From the NCBI GenBank assembly GCA_028284395.1, contig JANQRV010000224.1:27459-91458 (forward strand): a stretch of DNA of 64,000 bases. The letters run 5' to 3'. Positions 54,170 to 62,798 of the stretch are shown piece by piece. The stretch comes from Saprospiraceae bacterium (GTDB taxonomy: Bacteria; Bacteroidota; Bacteroidia; Chitinophagales; Saprospiraceae). Position 1 is the stretch's first letter. Every line of letters begins with the position of its first letter. Both the position numbers and the translations under genes were made by a program. The notes below the pieces were generated by a model. That model was not told the origin of the DNA. It did no database searches and worked only from the letters and a program-made list of their open reading frames with translations.

Positions 54170-55978
54170 ATGTGCGGTATAGCGGCGATTGTGCAAAAGA
54201 ACGGAGAATCGGTCGATGAGAAAGAGCTGCGGCACTTCTCTGCCCAGGTCCGACATCGGGGCCCCGATAGCAATGGATGTAGCATCGACCGCAATGTCGG
54301 TCTAGCTCATCAACGACTCGCCATCTTCGACCTTTCTTCCAGTGGTAGTCAACCAATGACTTTCAAAAATTATACCATCGTCTTCAATGGAGCGATTTAT
54401 AATTACCTGGAAATTAGAGAAAAGCTGGAAAAGGAAGGAGCCAAGTTTATGGGGCACTCCGATACGGAGGTAATCATCGCCGCCTACGACCATTGGGGGG
54501 AATCCTGTGTGCAATGCTTCAATGGGATGTGGGCTTTTGTCATTTACGATGCCAATCGAAACGCCCTTTTTTGTTCCCGCGACCGTTTTGGCATCAAACC
54601 ATTGTATTATTGGTCGAATGGAGCCCGGTTTTGTCTCGCCTCGGAGATCAAACAATTTACAGTACTTGCCGACTGGTCGCCAACGCTGAATCGGGACCGA
54701 TGCTTTGACTTTTTGGTGCACGGATATCACGATCATACGAAAGAAACGTTGATCGAAAACGTATTTCAGGTACCGCGGGGTGGAAATCTACTCTATCAAT
54801 TGGGAAACCACCAATGGAGGATCGATCGGTATTATCGGCCCGGTGAAAAAAAACTGCCGCCCCCTTCTTCTTTTTCCGAGGCTACGGTACAGTTCTCTGC
54901 CCTTTTTGAGGATGCAGTACGATTGCGATTGCGATCGGATGTGCCAATCGGAGCCACCCTTTCCGGAGGTTTGGACAGTTCTGCCATTGTTGGAACGATG
55001 CACCAGATGGAGGCCGATCCGGTAAAGGCCATTGGTGCCTGTTTTCGACAATCCTCCATTAATGAGGAGCCATACATGGATGTAGTCGCACAACAACACG
55101 GCGTTGACCTGACCAAAGTCTGGCCTGCTTCAGAAGATTTTAGAGATTTATTGAAGCGTATGGTCTGGGTACAAGATGAGCCCCTGGCTACCGCTGGTGT
55201 GCTTGCACAATACCTGGTTTTTGCCCAAGCAAAAGAGCGTGGATTAAAAGTGATGTTGGACGGGCAGGGTGCAGATGAATTACTGGCCGGCTACGATAAA
55301 TTTTATCTGCCGTATTTTCAGCTTCTTATACGGGAGCGTGACCCCGCTTTCTTTTTGGCCGGCTGGAATTTCATCAGTCGCCATCGCTGGCCCTGGTGGT
55401 CACTTATCGGGGAACGACTATTGAAAACCGATAACAGTAATGGTACGGGTGTAAATTGGCTGGACACGAAAAAATGGCAAGGGGAAAAATCCGATTTTAC
55501 CCGTTCTCCGGATCTGGACGTGCGGACCACTTCCATTAATCTACTCACGGAAGTAGGCCTACCCATCCTTTTGCATTACGAAGACCGCAACTCCAGCGCG
55601 TTCGGCATTGAATCCCGACTTCCATTTCTGGATTACCGACTGGTAGAATTTTGTTTGAGCATGGATGCCCGGCATAAAATCAGGAATGGACTCAGAAAAG
55701 AAATATTGCGGTCGGCAGCGGCTTCCGTGTTACCGGCAAAAATCAGAAACCGCTACAACAAGGTTGCCTTTGAAGTACCGACCCGTCAGTGGTTGACCGA
55801 TCATCGGGAGTGGTTAATCGATCTGACTCTTCGATTCAGTGCTCCCATCTTTAATGAACACACGCCTTCTTTTACCCGAAAGTGTTTGAATAGCTCACGA
55901 ATCAAGTCCATGAATACCGCCATTCGCCTTCTTACCTTCGACCTTTGGTATAAAATGTATTTTGAAAGAAATGCCTGA
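54170..55978 (+). CDS. asnB: Asparagine synthetase (glutamine-hydrolysing)
   Basis: 602 residues. The N-terminal class-II amidotransferase has catalytic Cys2 (MCGIAA) and the RHRGPDS, LAHQRLAI and FNGAIYNY motifs. The synthetase domain has the PP-loop SGGLDSS near residue 268, MLDGQGADELLAGYDKF near 365 and SRLPFLDYRLVEF near 485. It transfers ammonia from glutamine to an activated carboxylate. In polysaccharide loci such enzymes often amidate uronic or other acidic sugars rather than make asparagine, which is plausible here. The start is fixed by Cys2. The 3' end overlaps the next gene. Confidence 0.93.
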   Translation: MCGIAAIVQKNGESVDEKELRHFSAQVRHRGPDSNGCSIDRNVGLAHQRLAIFDLSSSGSQPMTFKNYTIVFNGAIYNYLEIREKLEKEGAKFMGHSDTEVIIAAYDHWGESCVQCFNGMWAFVIYDANRNALFCSRDRFGIKPLYYWSNGARFCLASEIKQFTVLADWSPTLNRDRCFDFLVHGYHDHTKETLIENVFQVPRGGNLLYQLGNHQWRIDRYYRPGEKKLPPPSSFSEATVQFSALFEDAVRLRLRSDVPIGATLSGGLDSSAIVGTMHQMEADPVKAIGACFRQSSINEEPYMDVVAQQHGVDLTKVWPASEDFRDLLKRMVWVQDEPLATAGVLAQYLVFAQAKERGLKVMLDGQGADELLAGYDKFYLPYFQLLIRERDPAFFLAGWNFISRHRWPWWSLIGERLLKTDNSNGTGVNWLDTKKWQGEKSDFTRSPDLDVRTTSINLLTEVGLPILLHYEDRNSSAFGIESRLPFLDYRLVEFCLSMDARHKIRNGLRKEILRSAAASVLPAKIRNRYNKVAFEVPTRQWLTDHREWLIDLTLRFSAPIFNEHTPSFTRKCLNSSRIKSMNTAIRLLTFDLWYKMYFERNA

Positions 55979-57125
55979 AGAGAAATACATACTCCACCTG
56001 GCCAGCTGGTATCCGACCCGACAGGATGCCTACAATGGAGATTTTGTTCAAAGAACCTTTCGGGCCTTAAACCAGCATGGAAACCACGTCTTGTTACATG
56101 TCACCGAAGACCAGGATTTACGCAAAGGACTGAGCTCTTATTTCGTTGAACGTTCAAAGCAGGATGAAGTCATAGTTTATGTACCCCAATATCGAGGACT
56201 GCTGCGTTATTTTCATTGGATCCGGGGACATTATCGGGGCCTACGAATGATTTTCGCCGAAAGAGGTCGGCCGCAATTAATCCATGTACACGTTACACTT
56301 TATACCGCTGTTATTGCCGTCTTTCTGCGGTTGATCTTTAGCATCCCATTTGTGATTACGGAACATTCTACAATTTACACTGAAGAACATCACCTGCCTC
56401 ACCAGCGCCGATTGTTTGTCCTGGCAAGGATACTGGCGCGACTTGCTTCGGTCATCATGCCGGTCAGCGACCACCTGAAAACAAGTATGTTAAAGGAAGG
56501 CATCAAAGGCCATTATCAGGTGGTCTACAATTTTGTAGCCGACTATTTTTACCAGCCATTGAAAGTGCGGAAGTCCAAGAAAGTGACAAGGTTCTTACAT
56601 GTTTCCTCCCTCGATAATCCCTCCAAAAACATTTCCGGCTTACTGTCCACCTTCAAAAGACTAGAAAAAGAAGTGGACAATTGGCAACTGACCATCGTCG
56701 GCAATGAAAACACCGAATTGGTCAAACAATGGATCCAAGATATGGCGCTGGATCCCAATCGAATTCAAGTGCTGGGGCCACTGACCCATCCACAAGTAGC
56801 GGCGGAAATGCGTCGGCACGATGTCTTCGTACTTTTCAGCAATTACGAAACTTTTTCGATTGTCGTTTCCGAAGCGCAAGCCTCTGGCTTGCCAGTCATT
56901 GCAACCGATATCGGACCATTACGGGAAAGACTGCCGGATGATCATTTCGGCCTCCTCGTGCCCGCACAAGACGAATGGTCATTATTAAAAGCGCTCCAAG
57001 CTGCCGCGACCGGTCAACTAACTTTTCAACCAAAAATGATCCGGGAGCATGCAGAAAAATCCTACCAAAAAAAACAAGTAGTGCAGGATATCGAAAGGAT
57101 CTATCGTTTGGTTTTAAATGAATAG
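55971..57125 (+). CDS. Glycosyltransferase family 4
   Basis: 384 residues from the ATG at 55971 (a TTG at 55962 would add three). The opening ILHLASWYPTRQDAYNGDFVQRTFRAL is the common exopolysaccharide GT4 start. The donor domain has LHVSSLDNPSKNISGLLSTF near 205, LTIVGNENTELV and FSNYETFSIVVSEAQASGLPVIATDIG near 290, with ETFS replacing EGFG. It overlaps asnB by eight bases, so it is co-translated. Its stop lies one base from the stop of the convergent transposase gene, leaving no room for a terminator between them. Confidence 0.87.
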   Translation: MPEEKYILHLASWYPTRQDAYNGDFVQRTFRALNQHGNHVLLHVTEDQDLRKGLSSYFVERSKQDEVIVYVPQYRGLLRYFHWIRGHYRGLRMIFAERGRPQLIHVHVTLYTAVIAVFLRLIFSIPFVITEHSTIYTEEHHLPHQRRLFVLARILARLASVIMPVSDHLKTSMLKEGIKGHYQVVYNFVADYFYQPLKVRKSKKVTRFLHVSSLDNPSKNISGLLSTFKRLEKEVDNWQLTIVGNENTELVKQWIQDMALDPNRIQVLGPLTHPQVAAEMRRHDVFVLFSNYETFSIVVSEAQASGLPVIATDIGPLRERLPDDHFGLLVPAQDEWSLLKALQAAATGQLTFQPKMIREHAEKSYQKKQVVQDIERIYRLVLNE

Positions 57126-57126
57126 A

Positions 57127-57717
57127 TTAATCTGGAAGGTTCCATTCCACCTTTTGAAGATCAAGCTGAGAATGATGAGCCTCGATGAATGCCTCTCTTC
57201 CTCCAAACCAATCCATTACCGTTTTTCTAGCCAATAAGGTTGGCTTCTGAGAAAGCAGGCTCTTAAAAGAAGAATGGTCCCACATCCGGAAATCCTCTAC
57301 TAATCCGTGTCTTTGCGGATTCCAATGGATGTAGCAAATGATTCGATCAAAGTGGCTTTCCGTAGTTATAGGGCTTCGTTCAAAGCGATCTTCAAAAAGA
57401 CTGCTGACCTGCTTGTATTTTCTATTAAATGCCTTCGCATAAGCATTGAACCAATGTCCGAATTGCAATGAAATCTTTTTGGGGTCCTTCACTCCTCGTT
57501 TGGTCAATTCTGTCTCGTCCCCAATCCTGACCAATAAGTGAAAATGATCGGGCAACAAGGCGTAGCAATAGACGTCTGCTATGCCGGACAAATACTTTTT
57601 TCCTAGTTGAAGGAAGTAGCGGTAGTTCTCTACTTCCCGAAAAATTAGCTGGCGGTTATTGCCGCGGTTAAAAATGTGGTAGTATAAACCAGGTTGCAAG
57701 CTGACTTTATTGGGCAT
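57127..57717 (-). CDS. REP-associated tyrosine transposase (RAYT, Y1_Tnp/HUH family)
   Basis: 196 residues. GLYYHIFNRGNNRQLIF at the N-terminus, the HUH-type motif DHFHLLVRI near residue 62 and YIHWNPQRHGLVEDFRMW with its region for the catalytic Tyr near 140 are the landmarks of RAYT proteins. These single-strand nucleases recognise and spread REP palindromes. The 5' end faces a tandem array of paired palindromic sites that begins 104 bp away (57821), the classic REP plus RAYT arrangement. ATG start at 57717. It is intact, with no frameshift visible. Confidence 0.88.
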   Translation of the reverse strand: MPNKVSLQPGLYYHIFNRGNNRQLIFREVENYRYFLQLGKKYLSGIADVYCYALLPDHFHLLVRIGDETELTKRGVKDPKKISLQFGHWFNAYAKAFNRKYKQVSSLFEDRFERSPITTESHFDRIICYIHWNPQRHGLVEDFRMWDHSSFKSLLSQKPTLLARKTVMDWFGGREAFIEAHHSQLDLQKVEWNLPD

Positions 57718-57770
57718 GATGGTTTGTTTGTAACTTTCAAGCTATTGGAAATTTCTAAGAAAATCCATTT

Positions 57771-57803
57771 TTTGTGTTGAATTTATTTTTTAACCTATTT
57801 TTG
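57771..57803 (+). promoter_or_regulatory. Possible Bacteroidota promoter reading into the repeat array
   Basis: TTTG at 57771-57774 and TATTTTTG at 57796-57803 are separated by 21 bp, which fits the Bacteroidota TTTG / TAnnTTTG promoter consensus. Transcription would start near 57810, a few bases before the first repeat unit at 57821, on the strand opposite the RAYT gene. The stretch is T-rich, so a chance match is possible. Confidence 0.35.
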
Positions 57804-57820
57804 TTTGATTTTTTTCGGGA

Positions 57821-58775
57821 AACACCTCCGAGGACGTTTCATACTTGGCATTTGGGGAAAATGAAACTGCAGTTTCTCTTGACCATATAAAGACCTCGGA
57901 GGAAGTCCCATCGTGTTTGTTGCGCCAAGCTGCTGTCGTCGACCTCCTCCGAGGTCTCCGCCAAAAGCAGATACCGAAAGTATATGAGAAAATAAGGAGC
58001 CAAGAAAGGGGCATCCTCGGAGGTGTTAAACCTTTTGAGAAACACCTCCGAGGACGTATAGTACTTGATATTTGGAGAAAACGAAGCTGCAGTTTCCTTT
58101 GCAAAAAAAGACCTCGGAGGAAGTCCCATCGTACTTGTTGCGCCAAGCTGCTGTCATCGACCTCCTCCGAGGTCTCCGTCAAAAGCAGATACCGAAAGTA
58201 GAAGAAAACCAAGATGACAGGCCTGAGGCGTCCTCGGAGGTGTTAAACCTTTTGAGAAACACCTCCGAGGACGTTTAATACTTGGCATTTGGAGAAAGCG
58301 AAGCTGCAGTTTCCTTTGCAAAAAAAGACCTCGGAGGAAGTCAGGACGTACCTGTTGCCTCAATCTGCGGTTATTGACCTCCTCCGAGGTCTCCGCCAAA
58401 AGCAGAAACCCAAAGTACATGAGAAAACAAGGAGCCAAGCAAGAGGCATCCTCGGAGGTGTTAAACCTTTTGAAGAACACCTCCGAGGACTTTCATTATC
58501 TGGTATTTAGGAAATATTTAACTGCAGTTTCTCTTGACAGTAGAAAGACCTCGGAGGAAGTCAGGACGTACTTGTTGCATCAAGCAGCAGTTTTTGACCT
58601 CCTCCGAGGTTTTCATCAAGCACGAAACTTAAAAAAAGCAAAAGGAAGCAGCCAAGTCCAATGTTCCTCGGAGGTGTTAAACCTTTTGAGGAAGACCTCC
58701 GAGGACGGTTGATACTTGGCATTTAGGGGAAAATGACCCTGCAGTTTCTCTTGACAGTAGAAAGACCTCGGAGGA
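57821..58775 (+). repeat. REP/BIME-like tandem array, about 4.5 units of ~218 bp
   Basis: Units start at 57821, 58041, 58258, 58476 and 58692 (periods 220, 217, 218, 216). Each full unit has four CCTCCGAGG-core sites in alternating orientation. Site 2 (agacctcggagga) pairs with site 3 (tcctccgaggtct) 13 bp to 13 bp around a loop of exactly 41 nt in all four full units (for example 57891-57903 with 57945-57957); unit 4 has one changed stem base. Site 4 of each unit pairs with site 1 of the next over 14 bp around a 13-nt loop in every junction. Unit 5 stops after site 2 at 58775. The periods are not multiples of three, so frames open inside the array are not genes. Confidence 0.85.
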
Positions 58776-58808
58776 AGTCACATCGTGTTTGTTGCCAATC
58801 TGATGCTG

Positions 58809-59807
58809 TCAACACAAACCTCGCCAACGCTTAATAACAGCCTTAAAAGGCCTCCAAATCCCCCTCCGAATCAAAAACAGCAGCACCAAATAGCGATAAA
58901 TCCCCAAAAACCGACTACCAAAACGATCTATAACAGTTACTCCATTCCCTGCTAAGCTTTTAGGTCGATATCCAGTGGGTAAGCACTTTTCCACGGCAGT
59001 CCTTGATTGAGCATAACTGTGTTTGGCCAACTGCCGAATCGCCACAAATAAATTCCCATAAAAGAAATCGGCGTGCTCTTCAAAATAGACCTGATCATGT
59101 TGGACGAGCTGTTGACAGTAGCCCGCCTTAACTTGCACGGCATCATAAGCACGGCGGGGATAGTCGGCACTAATGGAGTTGGGCGTCCATCGGACATAGG
59201 TCGAAAGATTAGGGTCAGCGCAGGCAGAATAATCCCTTAGGAGCAATCGAAACATCAGCTCGTATTCTTGGTTGGAGGCCAGATCTTCTCGCCAACCTCC
59301 TACTTCGCGAAGGGCTTCAGTGAGAAAAAGATTGGTAGAAGTAGTGCCCAATTGTGCGGTAAACAAAGCTTGATAGAAATCTTCCGGTGGTTGAACCGGC
59401 CAGGATTCGATTTGACCATCGGGTCTTTGGTAGCGGTGACCGCCGAAGATGATGGCCAGCTTACGATCCTGATGAGCTTGGAGTAAAGCAACTTGTTGGC
59501 CAATTTTGTGCGGGTCGAGCAAATCATCTGCATCGAGAAATTGAATCCATTTCCCTTTTGCAATGGTAAGACCTGCGTTGCGAGCATAGGGTGCTCCCGG
59601 TCTATTTTCCTGGATGGCGATTACTTTGGGGGCATTTTGCTTCGCTAAATTGGAAATGATCTGCCAGGTATGGTCTTGCGATCGATTATCGACCAAAATA
59701 ATTTCTGCTATGGGGTAGGATTGGCGAAGGGCTGAATGGAAACAGTGTTCAATCCAGGAGGCTGCATTGTAACAAGGGATGATGACCGATACGGAGATTT
59801 CCTTCAT
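58809..59807 (-). CDS. Glycosyltransferase family 2
   Basis: 333 residues from the ATG at 59807; a longer frame beginning at 59900 would overlap the upstream gene. The GT-A fold is clear: SVSVIIPCYNAASWIEHC at the start, EIILVDNRSQD near 40, GKWIQFLDADDLLDP with the DxD near 90 and the EYELMFRLLLRD acid/aromatic segment near 190. A basic, partly hydrophobic C-terminus follows. It starts four bases after the stop of the exostosin-like gene. Its stop codon (58809-58811) lies 34 bp beyond the last site of the repeat array. Confidence 0.85.
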   Translation of the reverse strand: MKEISVSVIIPCYNAASWIEHCFHSALRQSYPIAEIILVDNRSQDHTWQIISNLAKQNAPKVIAIQENRPGAPYARNAGLTIAKGKWIQFLDADDLLDPHKIGQQVALLQAHQDRKLAIIFGGHRYQRPDGQIESWPVQPPEDFYQALFTAQLGTTSTNLFLTEALREVGGWREDLASNQEYELMFRLLLRDYSACADPNLSTYVRWTPNSISADYPRRAYDAVQVKAGYCQQLVQHDQVYFEEHADFFYGNLFVAIRQLAKHSYAQSRTAVEKCLPTGYRPKSLAGNGVTVIDRFGSRFLGIYRYLVLLFLIRRGIWRPFKAVIKRWRGLC

Positions 59808-59811
59808 GGAG

Positions 59812-60876
59812 TTATCTTTCGCCAAATAATCGGAGTGACTGCAGGTCGTAGAACATGGACAGGGTCCGGATGGTCTTTTTTTGCTCGGTAAAGGAAGCAA
59901 TTATTTTTTCAGGGGAGAGAAATTCTGAATAAGTTTGGCGCAAATTTGCTCGCCATTGCTCTTCCTGATTCCGGAAGCGGTCTGCTATTATTTGAGTGAT
60001 TAAGTGATTGAGGTGCGTCAGGTTGGTATAGACGAGGCAGTTGACGTGGTCTTTTAGGAGACCACCGTAGTAGGGGAGGAGATTCCGGTGGACCAGCGGG
60101 ATCGATTGCGTGAAAATAGCTTCGTATACGTTGTGACAGGTCGGTGCGCCGTATCCCGGAAGAGCTAGGAAAAACCGGGATGCGCAAAGCAACTGTAAGT
60201 AGGCTTCGGTAGAGAGTTCATTCCTTTTACTATCGACCAGTAAAACATTGTGTTCATCGGATAGAATTTTAGGGAGAGTGGAGTTTAGAGGAGTGGTGGT
60301 TTGTTGTACTGCATTAATGGCATTCAGGGTTTGATGCCGATTGGGGACGCCAAAATACTTTTGGGAGTATTCCGTGTCGTATTCGTGGCTGCAATTGCCG
60401 CAAAATAGAATTTTGATCGATTGATCGTTATCCTGCCGAGACCAGCTGGAGGCCAGACCTTTTTGGTAAATGTAGGGGTGCATGAGCAGTGGAAAAGTGA
60501 AAGTCGTTGGATCTGACTCAGAAACAGTGGTCAAATAATCATAATCGATCTGAATGGATTGGGCGGTGGTATAGTCGGTCAATAGACAAACTTTTTTAGG
60601 TATGCTGAAAGCAAGTCGATAGGAAACATCGGCGAGCAGGTCTTTACCATAGACATTGAGCCGGCGATAAAAGGAAAAGGAGGGAATCAAGTAGACCTTA
60701 TAGCCCTGGGATTGAAGAAGAGTGAAAAAGGTGTATAGATATTTGTAGGAGGGGGTTCCGCGGAATTTGAAATAAAGCTGTTGGTCTAAAGGTACTGTGG
60801 ACCTTTTGGTAAAAAGACGTTTGCCTTCTTTTCTAAGAATGTAAAGGCCGGTAACCAACTTAGATCGGATGCTCAT
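59812..60876 (-). CDS. Exostosin-like putative glycosyltransferase
   Basis: 354 residues, only partly recognisable. The segment RFFLALPGYGAPTCHNVYEAIFTQSIPLVHRN near residue 232 matches the exostosin/GT47-like pattern (a small-residue-rich Pro-Gly motif, then an acidic residue, then a PVI-type strand). IKILFCGNCSHEYD near 152 and LLPYYGGLLKDHVNCLVY later are also seen in such proteins. No signal peptide. The ATG lies 17 bp inside the upstream gene. Position between two GT2 genes supports a glycosyltransferase role. Donor unknown. Confidence 0.6.
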   Translation of the reverse strand: MSIRSKLVTGLYILRKEGKRLFTKRSTVPLDQQLYFKFRGTPSYKYLYTFFTLLQSQGYKVYLIPSFSFYRRLNVYGKDLLADVSYRLAFSIPKKVCLLTDYTTAQSIQIDYDYLTTVSESDPTTFTFPLLMHPYIYQKGLASSWSRQDNDQSIKILFCGNCSHEYDTEYSQKYFGVPNRHQTLNAINAVQQTTTPLNSTLPKILSDEHNVLLVDSKRNELSTEAYLQLLCASRFFLALPGYGAPTCHNVYEAIFTQSIPLVHRNLLPYYGGLLKDHVNCLVYTNLTHLNHLITQIIADRFRNQEEQWRANLRQTYSEFLSPEKIIASFTEQKKTIRTLSMFYDLQSLRLFGER

Positions 60877-61819
60877 CTTTGCCGGTTTTTGTCAATAATT
60901 CAGAGCTTTTCTGGCGAAGTGCTCCTGCGTAGTAAAAGATGGGTTTAATCGTAGCAAGAGCTGCATTTTGCCAATGGTAGTTTTGATCCGAGATCAATTG
61001 GAACAGGGCGATAGGTATTCTTTTTACCAACAGACCAAGGCCGCTCCAAATGCTGTGAAGCAAGACAACGACCAGTGGAGTTGAAGTATTGAGAATCCAG
61101 GATTTGCCCTTGGCATAAGCTGATTTGAAATGCCATTTCATTTGGAGTTTGTGCGGCATAACACAATGGTGGATGATCAACTCCGGGTCAAAATGGATGG
61201 GAATGCCTTGCCGGCGCAATTGAATTTGGAGGGCTTCTTCTTCACCGTATCCTACGGATGGTCCCTTCATGCCCAAATTTGGGCGGAACCCACCCGCGGA
61301 TTCCAATGTGTTTCTTTTGATGAAAAAAACGCCACCGGATAAGAATCCATCTTTGAGCTCGCCCATTTTTTCGAGCAGCCGTTCTTTGGTAAACCATTCA
61401 TCCCGCACCCACTTTTTTCGCCCATAGCGGTACCAGGGGAGATACCTGCCGCCAAAGCATACATAGCCATATTGCTCGATGATCCACAACGCTCTTTCGA
61501 TGAAATGGGGGTCGACTTTGGCGTCGTCGTCCAAGTAGCCAACCCAAGGAGTTGTTGCCGAATGATAGCCCGTATTTTTGGCAATGCTAAGGCCGATCAC
61601 AGTTTCCTCGATGTAGCTTAAGTGACGGTGTATCGCCATTTGTTGCCGAACCATAACTTTGGTACCATCATGAGAAGCATTGTCTACAACCAGAATGGAG
61701 AATAGCTTCGGTGAAGCCGTTTGTTCGCCCAAAGATTGAAGGCATTCTTCAAGGATCACGGCTCGGTTGCGGGTGCAGATAACGATGGTTAGTAGAGGAT
61801 TGGCGTCCATTTTAGGCAT
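60860..61819 (-). CDS. Glycosyltransferase family 2
   Basis: 319 residues from the ATG at 61819, which overlaps the upstream stop as TAATG; frames starting at 61897 would run inside that gene. Motifs: LLTIVICTRNRAVILEECL at the start, SILVVDNASHDGT near 40, WVGYLDDDAKVDPHF with DDD near 90 and YGEEEALQIQLRRQG near 190. The C-terminal part has one or two hydrophobic segments, suggesting membrane association. Donor and acceptor unknown. Confidence 0.85.
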   Translation of the reverse strand: MPKMDANPLLTIVICTRNRAVILEECLQSLGEQTASPKLFSILVVDNASHDGTKVMVRQQMAIHRHLSYIEETVIGLSIAKNTGYHSATTPWVGYLDDDAKVDPHFIERALWIIEQYGYVCFGGRYLPWYRYGRKKWVRDEWFTKERLLEKMGELKDGFLSGGVFFIKRNTLESAGGFRPNLGMKGPSVGYGEEEALQIQLRRQGIPIHFDPELIIHHCVMPHKLQMKWHFKSAYAKGKSWILNTSTPLVVVLLHSIWSGLGLLVKRIPIALFQLISDQNYHWQNAALATIKPIFYYAGALRQKSSELLTKTGKDEHPI

Positions 61820-62781
61820 TACTGAGTCCTTCGCAAAGATCCTAATTTTTGTCTGAAATACTGGCGCCATTTTTCTGTGGTAGATGTGCTGGGCCACAAA
61901 CTGGGAATGTAATGAGGCTTGAAGTCGGGCGAACTACAGACAGGGTTGTTTTTATTGATTTGATCCTGCACAAAAGGGAAAAATTGATACTTTTCAAGCA
62001 CTAAGTTTCGGGCGAATTCAATGGCATCCAAGTTTTTTTTCCAGCGTTGATCGGCTATGGCGGTCCGGATGATCTCCAGTGATTTTGGGAAGTCGTTTAA
62101 GTCGATCGTGATCATCGATTCCGGGGGGAAGTAGTCGGTGATGTTGGTACAGCCACCGTAAATCGGCATGGTCCAGCTTAGGAAACAGTCGCTGAGTTTC
62201 TCTGTCCAATAATGGGGTAGAAAGGAGTTTTCCAATGCCAGACTGTATTGAAACGGATGCAAAGCATCAAATTTATCTTTGATGAAGCGAAAACCTTTAC
62301 CGAAGCGGGTATATGGGAAATGGTGCTGATCCAGGTAGGCTAAAAAACGCAGCCTTGCCATTTGTCCCGGCAATTCGGCATCGGTGCTGATAACGGCCGA
62401 CGTTAGCTCTTTTTTGTCGTTGGGAGGCAGGGCGCTTAATTGATCGAAATTCCGGCCGATGTGCCAGGGCAAACAGGTTTGCTGCTGTTCGAGATTCGAA
62501 TGTTCGCGGTGGGCATGTTGTGAGAACACCCGGCCAAAGTACGGAAAAGCATGGGTGTACCATTGGGTATGATGATTGGGAGGTTCTTGGGTGAATAACC
62601 AGCAATTTTCTTTCGGAAGTTTTGGAGACAGCTGTATTTTCGGTGGATTCAAACAGATGAGCAGATCGAAATCTTTTTTTTGGTTCATGACGAATCGATG
62701 TCCTTTCCAAATGCCTTTCCGGCCGGGTGTCTGCCGCAATAGATCCGGGAAATCATAACTTCTAATGACATTTATTACCAC
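61819..62781 (-). CDS. Glycosyltransferase family 10 (fucosyltransferase-like)
   Basis: 320 residues. The C-terminal half has YSLALENSFLPHYWTEKLSDCFLSW near residue 180, then MPIYGGCTNITDYFPPESMITID near 205, the well-known GT10 alpha-1,3/4-fucosyltransferase motif block. The N-terminal half (RSYDFPDLLRQTPGR; CWLFTQEPPNHH near 77) fits the bacterial branch of the family. Donor would be GDP-fucose, which can be made from the GDP-mannose supplied by manC, though no gmd or fcl gene is in the window. The gene follows the ABC ATPase after 17 bp. Confidence 0.82.
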   Translation of the reverse strand: MVINVIRSYDFPDLLRQTPGRKGIWKGHRFVMNQKKDFDLLICLNPPKIQLSPKLPKENCWLFTQEPPNHHTQWYTHAFPYFGRVFSQHAHREHSNLEQQQTCLPWHIGRNFDQLSALPPNDKKELTSAVISTDAELPGQMARLRFLAYLDQHHFPYTRFGKGFRFIKDKFDALHPFQYSLALENSFLPHYWTEKLSDCFLSWTMPIYGGCTNITDYFPPESMITIDLNDFPKSLEIIRTAIADQRWKKNLDAIEFARNLVLEKYQFFPFVQDQINKNNPVCSSPDFKPHYIPSLWPSTSTTEKWRQYFRQKLGSLRRTQ

Positions 62782-62798
62782 AGGTCTGAATTGTTATG

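Noticed and set aside
57790..58712. Several overlapping frames of 68-140 codons on both strands within the repeat array
   Set aside because: They exist only because the repeat is rich in CTCCGAGG-type words. The unit lengths (220, 217, 218, 216) are not multiples of three, so frames are not kept between units, and the encoded peptides resemble no protein family.
57821..58775. CRISPR array
   Set aside because: The repeats are about 218 bp with alternating inverted sites and no spacers of uniform unique sequence; no cas genes are nearby.
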